A model generated the notes under the pieces. It had not been told where the DNA came from and did no database searches. It worked only from the letters and a program-made list of their open reading frames with translations. The position numbers and the translations under genes are program-made. A DNA stretch of 64,000 bases from Amanita rubescens (Eukaryota > Basidiomycota > Agaricomycetes > Agaricales > Amanitaceae): assembly GCA_015039365.1 (NCBI GenBank), contig WION01000279.1, forward strand, positions 1 to 64,000. The letters run 5' to 3'. Positions 20,074-32,575 of the stretch are shown here, piece by piece; positions within the stretch are counted from its first letter, which is position 1; each line of letters begins with the position of its first letter.

Positions 20074-22476
20074 CCTCCCACCGCTTGACTGCAGGAGTGC
20101 ATCATGAGAATGTAGTTTCTTGCATCCTGTATTACGTAGAAGCAGTTGTGTTGTATCAAAGAGAGTAGTGCAAATGTTGACGAAAATATATGTGATCGCG
20201 TCGAGTTCAACCTCCAAAGTGTCCAATAAACAAAAGATTAATCACTCGTTCTCAGCGTACTACGCTGTGCCCGTATGAATTCCAATTTGTGCATGTAGTT
20301 TCAATGAATGAACACAAGTACTATGGTCCTCCTCCTGATAAATCACCCTTCCTAACGTATTTACGCGACATCCAATATCACAATTGGCCCAATACAAAGG
20401 CGCTTCACACAATCAAAAGTGGGAGACGCGTCGCCCTCAGGCGTCCCGTAGAATCGGTGGCGATCGTTATAGACGGCAGGTCAGTTGATCTTAACGCGAA
20501 CGAAAAGGGCAGCGCTACGCCCACTTCTTGTTTTTTTTCCCCTATCCAATAGAGTTGGATGTTATGACACTAGATAGCGATTAGCGACTAAGCACCCTTG
20601 TCTTACACTCTGTACCAGAGTGCATCAGCTAACATCTTCTGTTACCATGATAGGATCAACCATGCCGGGCAAGTCTGATGCGAAGTTGACCATTGGCAAA
20701 TTCAGGAGGCCGAGATACAAGTTAATTTTATAGATAGTCGTCGGTTCATGCACAGACATAGCAAGTTTGAATCATGACCGCCTGCTGTACCTGGCCTGTG
20801 CTTGACGCGCGTGGCGGGAAGGTGAAACTTCACCGAACACTTCGCTAACCAAAGCATCTACCAGTGCAGCGTGGTTTCACTTGAACGCGCGGCTATTGTC
20901 ATTGATTCCACTTCGCAATCTAAAACGGAATGGGGAGCCTCCACGATGGCTTTGCGAGGGTCGCTCATACAGTGCGTGAGTCGTTTCGTAACTCTGTCCC
21001 GACACGAGGCCAAACGTTATCACTATATGATTGAAAATGCTGGCACCTTAACATCATTTTCAGAGAATTGAGTTTTTACCCCTGCCGTGGCCCGTCTGGC
21101 AGTACCTCAAACAGGAACAAAATAAATGTCACAGAACCTTTGCGGCGAACGCTTGTGGAACTCTTCCCTGCGACAAATATACCATCAAAATAAAACAAGG
21201 ACTGTTGAGGTCGCGCCAAAAATGTAGGTTATACGGACACGTCACTCCACAACTGAGCCCGTCATTAGAGAATTGACAAAAGTCGCTGGTTTATCAGAGC
21301 TCGTTCAATTTGGCGATGGAAAGACATGGTATCGCAGTTGATACCGACGCTCCCGGTGAGATCTAGTCAAGAATAGAGTTGATTAAACTTGTATCATGAA
21401 ACATGATTGATAGATAGATGCTAAGATACGCCACTCAGTAAGCAACGACAACATGATAACCGACTAACCGAACTTGTTCTTCTCTCATTTTGAAGTGTTC
21501 TAGTACCTTGTCGGAGCTCATGAAATTATCAGATGCATTTGGTTAATCTAGAGGACGCTGCGAATGTTCTTTGCTCACCTTGGAAGTTCGCGTTATGTAA
21601 CAGATGAGCGCTCACTTGAGACACATCATTTGGATAAGAAAGTTAACCTTCTGACCTACGCCAGGTCAAGGGGTTGGGTGTTCTTTTCCCATGCCCGTGT
21701 TGACCGCTCAGCTTCTCGTTCTTGCTGAGATATCAGTTAACGGTGGCTATGAGGCCTTTGATTGGTGTCTTTAGCTCTTCAAGCATGGAGAACACGTCCG
21801 CGGTGGTAGAACCCCGAGTGACGTTGACACACACCAGAACATCGATCGCCGCTTGTCATCGATAAGTTACCACAGCACAGGGTCGATAGAAATAACGATG
21901 TATCTGTTCCGAAATGGAAGGATCATAGAAAACGTGCTGACATTTGTCGAGCCGTTTTGGAGAAGCGTTTATCTTTAAGTCTGCCGTGCCACGTTATCAG
22001 GGAGATGCCGCGGAGAGGCTTTGGTATTGTTCTGTGAATAGAAACGGGGATCATGAATAATCGTGGGCGTTGGATGGGGTCTCAGCACGTGTTGCGCAGG
22101 GTATAGGGGTCCTTTATTCTCAGATTCTGTTCCAAGTCGATGCGCTGCGTTGACGTCATCCAGGATAGGCAACGCGCACGGAAAGGGGCGCCAGTTTTTG
22201 AAAGTAATAGCAGGTCTGTGAGAGGAGGCTTTTCAGAAAGTAATGTGTTAGAGCGGAGATTGAATAAGGGCATTTGTCTTGTATTCTATTTATAAACCTA
22301 TCAACGATGTTTGACGCTTCTGTCTCAATGTGCCCTGCCTCTTAGTACATATCACATTGGAATTTTCCGCCTCAAACTTCTCTTTGTCCCTTATCCACAC
22401 AGGCGGCAGGCTAGTCGATACAGCCTTCTTGTTCAACTACGAGGGTGCCACCTGATAGGGGCCGAAAGAATCGACC
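20074..22476. other. Gene-poor stretch
   Basis: No supported gene. Two short plus frames (20,289-20,552 and 20,871-21,071) share a loosely similar AIVID core and may be fragments of one decayed gene, but this is too weak to call. A minus frame at 21,975-22,273 has no domain. Confidence 0.45.
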
Positions 22477-24258
22477 ATGGTGAAGTCGGTAACGCTATTG
22501 TTCGTATTCACCGGTCACCTAGAGTTCGCTCAAAATATCTCATTCACGGGGTTTTATAGGTTTGGACCGATGCTTATTGGTAATGCATTTTGAAATCTAA
22601 TACGGCCAAGGGGGACTCATGGTCCACAGGCTCGTTTTTTAACACAATACTATACGGGGTGCGCCAGACGATGAACCACCATGTTTACATCTGACTAGAA
22701 TTTTAGATGATGGTTGTGCAGGTACACACAGCACTGTTTGATGGTGTCCGTCTTACCCAAACGCACAGGTTATCATCTACTTCCAAACGTATAAGCGGTA
22801 AGTAATCGCCGTCCCTCTCAGCGTTTGCTGAAATGATCCAAGTGACGTTCCATGGATACGACGTCTCGTCAGTGGCCACCAATACTCCTCTTCGTTTCAT
22901 TCAATGTCTTGACAACATTTCAGATATATTTCCTTTTCATCGTGGAAACGGTCAATTCGGGTTTTGCGATATGGATAGTGTATGAGCCCCTAGTACTACG
23001 CTATGGTAAAGTCCCTGCGTCTCTAATCATGTCCCTTTCTGTTCCGAACGTCCCCGTTAGGCACGCTGGCGGCCACTACATACTTTCCATTAGGTATGTT
23101 AGGCGTTCACAGCATTGTCTCACGACTAAGTCGAGGAACCGCAGCGCTCTCAGCGGATCCAGTGATGACGGTAACTGGAAAGGTAACAAATTCGTGATCC
23201 GAGCTGACTAGAATTACGGGACAGGTTCTCGTCTCAACCCCTGTACAAATAGTCATTGCCTGGCGCATAAAGGTTATCACGAAGTCGAGAATCTTGGCTG
23301 GTATTATTGGAGTTCTTGCTCTAGTAGCATTCGGTAGGTAATCCATCGTACGTTGAGCACCGTCCTATGAGCTTCTCACATAGCTGGCGGAATCTGGCTT
23401 ACGGTAATGGTTACGATAGTGCGACGGTTTGATCAGAAGCCCAAATTGCATTGGCCAGCACTTACGTGGCTCCTCGCATCTGCGGTTGCAGACATCCTAA
23501 TATCCATCGTTTTGACATGGAGTCTGGTACGTCCTAGAGGTGTACTTTAGATTGATTTCGCTTATAGAATAATGACTAGTCTCGCAAGAAGACGACTTCC
23601 TCAGATATAGACCATGCCGTTAATCGGGTAAACTTTGTGACATTATAGTCCCTGGGAGCTTCTGACACCGTTATGTACAGATCATCCGTCTCACTATTCA
23701 GACTGGCATTGTCACGGCTGTCTTTGCGACGCTGGACGTTATGTGTTTCCTGGCTTTTCCGGCAAGTAACTGGTTCTTCTGATGGGGAGATAGAATTGAC
23801 GTCTCTAAGCAGCATACCACAATGTCCGTATTTCATACAAACGAAGCCTGTAGCCTGACCAATCATTCTAGTAACTTTATCTGGGACTTCTCCCTTTCAA
23901 AACTATACGCTAATGCCCTTTTATCCACCCTCAACGCCCGCAAAGGATCAGATAATACCAGCATATGCCGGACTACATTCACAAATGATAACGTCTTTGG
24001 CTCTGTCGGTTCTGAGTACATGACAATGTGGCAAGTAACCGATCAGACGAAGTCTGACCCATCTAATACTATACCTAATTCACAGGTATGTCATTTATTC
24101 CCACAAACAAAAATACCCATATTGGCAAGGCACAGATATGCCAGGAGGATATATGTGATCCGAAGACCTTTGAGATGCCTATTTCCAATGCGGAGCAGAG
24201 GATAAGCGGTATACTAGGATCTTCTTCGTTAACTTTGGCGTCGGGGTCAGCGGTGTAA
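22477..24258 (+). CDS. DUF6534 multi-pass membrane protein
   Basis: A basidiomycete-expanded family of seven-helix membrane proteins of unknown function. About 11 short exons can be joined in frame: MVKSVTLLFGPMLIG, SFFNTILYG, MMVVQ, VIIYFQTYKR, IYFLFIVETVNSGFAIWIV, TLAATTYFPL, then STPVQIVIAWRIKVITKSR, AGIIGVLALVAFAGGIWL, WLLASAVADILISIVLTWSL, IIRLTIQTGIVTAVFATLDV and the conserved cytosolic end KLYANALLSTLNARKGSD. The protein finishes with a polar tail and stop at 24256-24258. The hydrophobic exons correspond to the seven predicted helices. The first exon (22477-22499) is chosen because it splices in frame through a GTTCGT donor into LLFGPMLIG; an upstream alternative cannot be excluded. 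No frame breaks. Isolated in a gene-poor stretch. Confidence 0.85.
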
Positions 24259-24477
24259 AAATTGGACAATTTGTTACAATTGTATTTATATTTCATCGTT
24301 TGTAACTTACATATCGTGTACCAACAATGCGGAAGACATTTTTTATTAGATGTCATAGCACATAAATTCTGCTTTTGTATGTACCCCTAGTAAGTTGTTG
24401 AGGGACGTCGCTGCTACTAGTACCAGAGTACTTTTTTCTTCCACCGATTACTATAGTTGATTTTCAGGTAGAGGTCA

Positions 24478-24606
24478 TGCAGCGCCATCATGGTCGAAGT
24501 GCTCGCCATCACATGAAAAGATTTCTCTAAGGATGTCGTCCGGTAAAATGCGTGGAATGTTAGAGATCGAAGACAGGCGTATTGAACCGGATTCCGATCG
24601 CGCCAT
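24478..24606 (-). pseudogene. F-box fragment
   Basis: The minus strand reads IPRILPDDILREIFSCDGEH, the start of an F-box (substrate-receptor domain of SCF ubiquitin ligases), then hits a stop within about 12 codons. No leucine-rich or other substrate domain follows. A broken 5' remnant of an F-box gene, unlike the intact one at 56,716-58,128. Confidence 0.6.
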
Positions 24607-24968
24607 GCCGTGGGAATCATTTATTTGTTGGCAACTGTTTGTGCCAGTTTTGTGCCGCACTCTGGGGCAAATATCTTTTCATGCACCAAAAAACTTCAGA
24701 GCGAGGACTACTATGCCACGCGAGGACTCGATCAATCTGTGACGTGCATTTTTCACTCAGGTATTGAAATGCCCGAACCTTGCCCGAAATAAACAGTCAA
24801 ATTATTTAACGAGCAACAGCGACTCGTACGGCAAATACTTCCCTTTTCCCAAACTCAGTTGGACGAAACTTCCAACTCGGGCAAAAAGTCCTCAGCGTGC
24901 TACGCATCGTACAACCGGAAAAACTTAGCGCGCCAATTTGGTCGTCCCCAGCTCCAGGTACTTCTTCT

Positions 24969-25652
24969 CTACATCAAGCTCTCACACGGACTTGAATGGT
25001 TTAGATATCTACTATTCTGGGCGAAACATCGGGAAAATCCTACAGTCGTGCTCAGGCTCAAATCACTAACAGGGAGATTATTCAGTGACGAAATCTGCCC
25101 ATTATAACTTTCACTACCACCCCTAAGTATCTCGGATGTAGGAATCCCATTATCAAGGCCGTTAATATGGCCAATGAAGTAGGTATATTTGACTCGTCCG
25201 GAGAAAGCCGATGGCATTTGCCGTTCCGATAACTGACTAGCGGTCAGGAGGATAAGATACCTGAAACGCGAACAATTTTGACGACTACCTCCCTTCTCCC
25301 GCGATGCTTCCTTTCGGCTTTGCCCGCCCTCAATAGTGCCGGATGTTGCCGTGTAATGGCAAGACTTGTCGTGCAGAAAGGGTCCTTCAACTTCCTTTAT
25401 ATTCGGGCATACCAGCGCGCATTTGGCGCAACCACTCCCAACGCGCATCACGGCTGTAACCCCGAATTTTTCAACGTCTATCCTTTTTGCGGTTTCATAA
25501 CTTGGTGCACAAATGCCTGGGCGCAAGTATCCTCGCTCAAAGCCTAAGGGTCGACGCCGTTCCAGGTTTAAACCGGAAATGCTTTCGAAGTCGACCGGTT
25601 CAACATTCAGTAATGGGAAGTTCAACAATATTGGTCGCGATATGTTGTCCAT
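24969..25652 (-). CDS. Hypothetical protein, 227 residues
   Basis: An uninterrupted frame with no recognised domain. It has a cluster GSGCAKCALVCP that resembles a metal- or disulfide-type Cys patch and polar flanks. Length argues mildly for a gene; lack of introns in an intron-dense genome and of any family match argues against. Frames on the opposite strand are shorter and no better. Confidence 0.2.
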   Translation of the reverse strand: MDNISRPILLNFPLLNVEPVDFESISGLNLERRRPLGFERGYLRPGICAPSYETAKRIDVEKFGVTAVMRVGSGCAKCALVCPNIKEVEGPFLHDKSCHYTATSGTIEGGQSRKEASREKGGSRQNCSRFRYLILLTASQLSERQMPSAFSGRVKYTYFIGHINGLDNGIPTSEILRGGSESYNGQISSLNNLPVSDLSLSTTVGFSRCFAQNSRYLNHSSPCESLM

Positions 25653-28577
25653 CGGTCACGATATGCTGTCGGTCGTAATTCAAATCGGTGACAGGAGCAT
25701 GCCTGACAAGACATGTATCGAGGTGAGGTTTGCCATCGCGAATTAAGACAAGTTAAACTCCCGCCCTCACAAGCAGATATCACCTCTCCCCCAGGTGGCC
25801 GGGCAGCGGATAAACGTCACAAATGGACCTAATTGTATATTCAGCACTAACATTGCTTGTGGAGGGTGTAGGTGTAGTGAATGGGTACGGCGACTCATGG
25901 AGAGCGGCGAGCAAAATGCCGATGAGGTCGCCCAGTCTAGCGCTGGCGATGCCAACCATAAGTCGTCATGCGACAGACGTAAACCAGACATACCTAGTGA
26001 CTTCAGGATGAGCGCGAGACCGGTTAATGAGGAGCACACCGAAGGTGGGCGTTCAACGTTCATTTAGCCTGGCAAGCGTAATTAATATGTATCAAAGCGT
26101 TATCTGGGGAGTCGATGCCTGCCTGCCATCTGCCCCAACGCTTCGTGGGTAGTGAGAATCGCCGCAGTGCCACTTCCCAAGCGTAGAAAGATTGTGACAA
26201 TGACATCAAGGATTAACTGCCATCACTCGTCACCGACAGTGACAGTGATGTAGATGAGTGCACTGGTAGATGCAATCCTTTCTCTCTCCTCATACCAACT
26301 GTGTATATTACGTGATGGGCTTGTATATCCTAGGATGATCCCCATTTCATAGATAGATCGTGCTGTTATGGTTATTTTAAATAATGAATTTTATGTCATG
26401 GTTCAACACCTGGGATGTAAAAATCAAACTAGGCAAAAACATAATACAGATGAGCAATGATTAGGGTGCCCACTCCATGAAGATGTCGCGAGGTACTGTA
26501 CTTTAGTTTACCGTTTGTTTGTCGACTTAATCTTCCTGTGATATATATAGGTCGCTTCAATGAATTGTTACACCCACCACCCGCAAGCCGTAACGTTTTT
26601 TTCTATATCAGAAGAAGCTCCGGTTGTCACCGTCACCTGTCAATTATCAATCATCTTATTTATTGATCCGAAAGGGATGGAGGGGTACCCGTACAAGAGG
26701 CCAATACTTCTCATGTTTGATAACACAATAAGAATCCACACTCCTGTGTAGATCAGGGTTATACAGTTTTACGAGGACGATGGATAGACAAGACCTTTTC
26801 GCCACTGCAGTTAGTATCGGCGGGTAATTATTTGGAACTGGGGCATGAGTGAATTCAGAGGGGCTAGAAAGAAGGTTTACACACTAACACCCGTATCCCA
26901 TCGACCATTCACCAGCACATACGCTCAATTATTCGCGAAGGAAGAACTTATTGATCGACTGTCAGACAGTAAATCCTTGTAGCATGGGATTTCTAGCGAA
27001 ATGGGCGAGCTTCTTGTTAGACAGCGTATTCGCTTGCGTTCCATATTACTCATACTGGAAAACTGAAGGTAGCTTCGGTAACTCCCAAGCCCAGACCTGA
27101 TGTAATCCTGGCACCGCAATGGCGTCTTCCGGTTTGAACGTACACAATTGACGACATGTTTTGGCACAATAATTTTGAAAGTCTCTTGATTATAGCTGAC
27201 GTTCATTAATCATGATCATACGCACACATATGGGCCATGGCGCTTATCCCAAAATCGGGCTCGGATCGAATGATTGGGTAAAGATAAACCACATTAACAT
27301 TACACATCGTCCGCCTTCGTCGCGTGTATGATAGGAGAAACGCAACTTACCGAGGCATTACGCTACGATACATAATGTGAGGGAACACTCCTATTCAGAA
27401 CGAGCTGTAATTCTCATTGCCATATCGGAGTTGCTTCTTGCGCTTATACGGAGATGTTGTGCTTACCATGCCCGGCCTTGCTGCATCAAGCCACGGTCCA
27501 GAATATCCTCGCTAGGATCCGCGATGACTAGAGTCACTAGACTTCGAACTTCAATGAAAGGAAGCTCATCAATGTTGAATTGAGAGTTGTCGGAGTTCCA
27601 AATCCAGTTTGAGCTTGTCACGTCCACTTGGCGTCACGGCCACCATTTTTGTTCCATGGAGCTGCACATCTCAATGGTTCAATACCACATCCCCGAGGAA
27701 GCCTACCGAATCAAGATGGACCGTATCTCCATCTGACGACTCAATGAACGGGCATGTGGAAACTCAAACTGCACGACAACTAGCGGCTGCACATGCCTCG
27801 CAATCACAATGAGGAGGTGACAGAAAAGGCAAGTTCTTTTGAACCTTCTAGTTCCACGCACTCGTAGATTGATGTGTTTTCACACAGGGTGATGAAAACT
27901 GAAGCTTTCTGGACGCCTTTACTCCCTGTTAGCAGTTCAAACCATTTCTCCTAGATAAAACTATGTTCAAAAGGGAACTCCGATTTGTGTGTACGTCTAT
28001 CACCCTATAAATATTGGCGGCCGGGCTTATCCTTTCCTAACTCTATTGCTATCTGCCGTAATGTGATGGACGCGTAACACCAACGTTGGTAACATTGGGA
28101 ACAACATCGCAGATTCGCGCGAGCAGAAGCCACGATATCATTCTTCCCGAAGACTTTCTTCACTTCAATTAGTCCCGGAGTCACCGGCAGCGTCACTCTT
28201 TTCCTTTCACAGGCACCACATCCCAATTCGAGGTCTATTTCCGGCACCCGATCACCCTTCTGCTAGGAGAAGGAGGACCCGTCGAGTGTCTTCAATGACT
28301 TAAAGGCATGCTCCAGCAGGTACGAGCGAATATGCATAAACTACGCTGCGTTGTTATTCACAACTGCATTAGGGGTTAAGCTGTTCCAACCTTAGCCGCT
28401 GCTGCGCGCAGCGAACTCAATGGTCATGATCGAAGATGTAGCACATTCGGAAAAGATAAGAACGGTAATAGAACTAGACACGTTGTATCTCCATTTGCTG
28501 AGTTTCTTGGAGCTTTCCGGAATGCATATAGGGAGACCTATGACCGTAATCGGCACATTTCACTACCCAGTTTCAAC
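25653..28577. other. Gene-poor stretch with decayed fragments
   Basis: No intact gene. Contains a coding-like minus fragment near 27,600-27,790 listed separately, a minus frame at 28,247-28,005 with several Cys (CGACERKR, CCSQCYQRWC) but no family, and short tandem words at 26,220-26,260. Otherwise featureless by eye. Confidence 0.4.
27600..27790 (-). pseudogene. Decayed coding fragment with an in-frame stop
   Basis: The minus strand reads GDTVHLDSVGFLGDVVLNH, a TGA, then DVQLHGTKMVAVTPSGRDKL without changing frame, which looks like once-coding sequence with one nonsense change. Beyond the 27,600 end a second frame (27,600-27,475) reads FNIDELPFIEVRSL and ends at a GTAAGC donor. Family not recognised. 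Confidence 0.3.
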
Positions 28578-30499
28578 ATGACCAAAACACATTGGTACGG
28601 CCCGTCTTACTATTCGCACTGAGTTCTCTGATTTCCTAACAGGAACGAAATTGAGTCCCATGGATCCATCGAGTTGGTATAGCTCCCGAATTCGTGAAGA
28701 ATTTCGTTTATCCATCCATTCAGGCCCTATCGTCCAGCTGAAGCTGACGAAGAAATCGAGTGGCCGACATTGAAGTAAGCAGATTCTCCTCTTCGGTCAG
28801 GTTATGATTAACGAGACTAGCACTCCAGCGGAACTTGCTCGCGGTATCATCAAGACGGACAAGAACAAGTTGAAGCAGTTCACGATCTTGCTTGTTGGCA
28901 TGTGCTCTTTAATCGTTTAAGCAACCCTCGTAGACGCTAACTTCATCTCAGGTGAGACTGGAACGGGTAAGACGAGCTTATTATCCTTGCTCGCCAATAT
29001 TGTGGTCGGTCATGAACCAGAGCAATTCGTCAATTTCCATGACGAAAACATCGAAGCTGGTGGCGGGGCAAAACACAGTCAAACGAACAAGGCCAAAGTC
29101 TATGAATTTACGAGCCTCAATGGCGTTAGGATCACTATCCTTGATACACCGGGGCTTGCGGATACCCGTGGCCTGGCACAGGACGAGTTGCATAAAGCCA
29201 GCATTGCAAGCGCTATCAAAGAGAACATTTCTACCGTCAATGCCGTCATCATCCTCGCTAATGGCACAGTTCCGCGCCTCGGTGTTGCTACGGACTACGC
29301 ATTATCGACACTATCATCAATCTTTCCACGCACGCTCGCAGACAATATCGGTATCCTGTTCACAAACGTTTCAAGCCCTCTGTCCTGGAATTTTGACCAG
29401 AACTCGCTGCCAGACGTTCTACGAGGCCACGATGACAATCAGTGGTTGATGGACAATCCTCTTGCGATGTGGAACAAGTACTTGCAGATAAAAGCGCAAC
29501 CAAACATCTCGAGGAAAGTTTTGAGCGGTCTTTTGGGTGCCGTTAAGGAAGGGCATCAAAAGGCATTACAGGAGATTGGTAGTATATTCGACTGGCTTGA
29601 TGGTCTTAAGCCACAGCCGACGAACGAGATCATGAATCTCTACGAACAATCGCAGCAGATAAATCGCGACATCGAGAACGCTATGTCACGCGCGACCCAG
29701 ATCTCAGACAAGAAGAACAGAGTCGCTGAACTCAAACAGTTAGCTGACGGCCATGCATTAGTACGCCCACTAACCGTTGGCAGTGCCAAGTCCCTGATTT
29801 TCTTTATAGACCATGAAGCAGTACGAGAACTTTAAGAGCGTTATCACTTCCAAAATCTGGGTACAAGAAACTACTTCGAGTCATAATACCCTATGTTCGC
29901 AACCTAACTGTTATTCCAATTGTCATGAGCGGTGTGGCCTCGATTTCTCCCTGAACGCAGACACATTTTTGCATTGCAATGCTATGGGCGGAGGCACTAC
30001 ATGTCGCCAATGCAACCATTCCTACAATAGCCATCGCCATTATAATTCACTATGGAAACTCAAGGACCATAGTCAGGAAAACATCGACCATGACGCCGAG
30101 GACAAGTACAATAAGGCCAAGAAAGAGAAGAATACTCATGAAACCATGATTGTTGATCTCGACCAGGTCATCCTAGACCTCGACTTGGAGCTGGAAGAGG
30201 CGCTCATTTCTCTCGGGAGGCTAACGGAATCATACGCGAGGCTGTCACTGTCTGGCAGCTTTGCCGGCCAGGTCAAGAAGTCCGTCAGACTTCTGGAAGT
30301 GAACTTGGAGGCTATGCGTAACAATAAAGCAGATCTGAGGTCGATCGAGATGATCGAAAAAGGTTTGGACAATATGAAGCAGAAGTTGAAAGTCGTGGAA
30401 GCGGCGAATGAAAAGGCTAGGGGAAACGTCGGTAGGCCTACCGAAAGCATATTGTCGAGGATTAGGGCCACTGCCAGCAGGACAATATTTGGCGTGTAG
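28578..30499 (+). CDS. AIG1/GIMAP-like G-domain protein with Cys/His cluster
   Basis: A P-loop GTPase of the TRAFAC AIG1-like group common in Agaricomycetes. The main exons are 28970-29760 and 29810-30499, joined by a 49-nt intron. Motifs: Walker A/G1 GETGTGKTSLL (assembled across an intron ending at about 28,951), G3 DTPGLADTRG, a VIILANGT strand and a FTNVSS element in the place of G4. After the G domain comes a Cys/His-rich segment (CSQPNCYSNCHERCGL, then CRQCNHSYNSHRHYNSLW), which looks like a zinc-binding site, then a long coiled-coil C-terminus. 5' exons encode PAELARGIIKTDKNKLKQFT. I set the start at 28578 (MTKTHW) but the second junction is not resolved. In animals and plants relatives act in immunity; no role is known in fungi. 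Confidence 0.85.
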
Positions 30500-32575
30500 T
30501 GCCGTAGTGGGAGTGCCGTAGTGGGAGCCGATATTATCCATAGCATTAGCAAACGGATTTGAACATGAGCAATACAGGACCCCATGTTACACCCGTCAAG
30601 CTGAGTCCCCGCAGCACGCGGCAGGCCTCTTTCGTCATGACGCGTGAACGTCTTGCATGGGGTATCGATCAAATCGCCCTTTTAGAAGTTGCGTGCCTCG
30701 CTATGAAAACGAGGCTGAATCCTCCAGGCACTTGGTGATGGACGGCTTGAATGCTCAGGACAGGAACTGCATCAATAATGGAATACTAGGTTCTGGAAGG
30801 TTTATCACGCGACATGCGTAATAAGATCTATTGATTCGAAGATTCCTGGGCGGCTATCTGTGACATATCCAGTGTTACCAGCAGACTGATACTTTGACCG
30901 TCCTCCGCGCCATCGACAGCATGAATGCATCGTGGCTTTCTCCTGTATCATAAATGCTCGCGGAGTCCTGATGACAGGTGGGCCACACGCAAACATCTTG
31001 GTGCAGGAGGCGAAGTTATTGATATCGATGTAACCAAAGTCAAATGAATGCCGAGCGCTGAGCGCTCAGGTGCTTGAATACCTTAAGGCCAAGATAATCT
31101 TCTTTTCTCTGCTTTCGTAGCGACTTTTTGTACAATGCAGGCTTTCCGAAACGTAATTGCGTGGCGACTGGTGCACAAGTATGATCGAGACGTTGGTGAC
31201 CGTGGTGACCGTGATCGTGTCACCTGTATTCCCTTCTTTTCACCGCAAGAAGGCGGCGGCCATTCCACATCATGAGCTTACGCCCTTTGGTCACGGGTAC
31301 GGCCCGAAGGATTAGAAATGTCGGTGTCAGTGCCACGTGCACGACGAGTGCATCCGATACTTTACGCTCGCCTCAATCAATGCGCCGTCGGGATCTTTCA
31401 AGGTTTTCAATTCCTTCCCCCTCGATGCGCAAGGAGCTGACTCAATTTATTCGCACAACATGTCTTTCCACTTAAATAACTAGAGGTCCAAGCGGCAAAT
31501 AGCGAAAGTCAGGTAAGCATCCATCAAAATTTAACGTCTAGTAACCCCAGATAATCGTGACATGCCCACCTGTCCCTTTACATGCTTATCTTCTCCCTTG
31601 AGGTCGACGGAATTTCTCTTACAATGCCGGCCGGGCCACGGTCAGTGAGGTATAGGAAACTTCTCCATCGATCATTGTAGATTCTTATCGAAGCATAGTT
31701 TCGGTACATCGGAATGTCGAGGCTAGACCTTATTTTCAGAAAGAATTTGGAACAAGTGTGATGCATGATGGTCGACGCTGGAGACGAGGTCTCAAAAATA
31801 TACGCTCAAAGTTGCTACGCATGGTTCAAAAATCAAGGCAGACTCAATGTATCCTTTTTTTACGTGATACTAGTTTTAATGCGGTCATAGTCATTTCAAC
31901 AGCAGTCTCCATCGCTTTTGGCAGCCATCTCCATAGCAATACAATTGAAGTACCATGAGATTCGTGGTCAAATCAGAACCCGTTTCACTACTCACTCTAG
32001 ATCTCCTGCATTGATTCAATCATTGCGATGCTGAACAGGACCGGTGGCCGGGTTCTTCCCAAACGTCACGGTGTATTCTTCCACCCTCGGCTGCGCTACA
32101 TCGGCGCCCCGTAGCCTATACTTGCATCGATTTGTTTTGTTTATTGTCTGATACCTGTTTGTGCCTACGCCCACGTGTTGAGTTCATGGAAGGGCGTTAC
32201 GAAGCGCCATGACTGTTTTCACTATTTCCTCCTCAAGAAGGGCGAAGGGCCAAATAAACAAAAGCGAGTGGAGAGAGATGGAGAGCGTTCCTCGGGGAGT
32301 GTTTCAGGACGATCGGAGGGTACTCTATTCGGCCAAAGCGGGAATGCTCCGATTGGCTATCTTGCGGTCTATTTTAAGGTATTCACATTTCTCATCTAAT
32401 AACGTCTAAAGATAAACTCGAATGACTTCAACTTCAGCCTTCGACATTCAATGTCATCACGCGGAACAGAAATGTTTCCCCACCGCACAGGATCCCGTAG
32501 CAACCCACACGCGCAAAGCGGTGAACTATAATAGATCGTCACAAATTAATCGGGAGGCATTCCGACGCCACTTGT
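30500..32575. other. Intergenic, no supported gene
   Basis: Begins with a 15-bp tandem duplication (GTGCCGTAGTGGGA) right after the GTPase stop. No domain-bearing frame, repeat family or inverted repeat seen in the rest. Confidence 0.45.
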
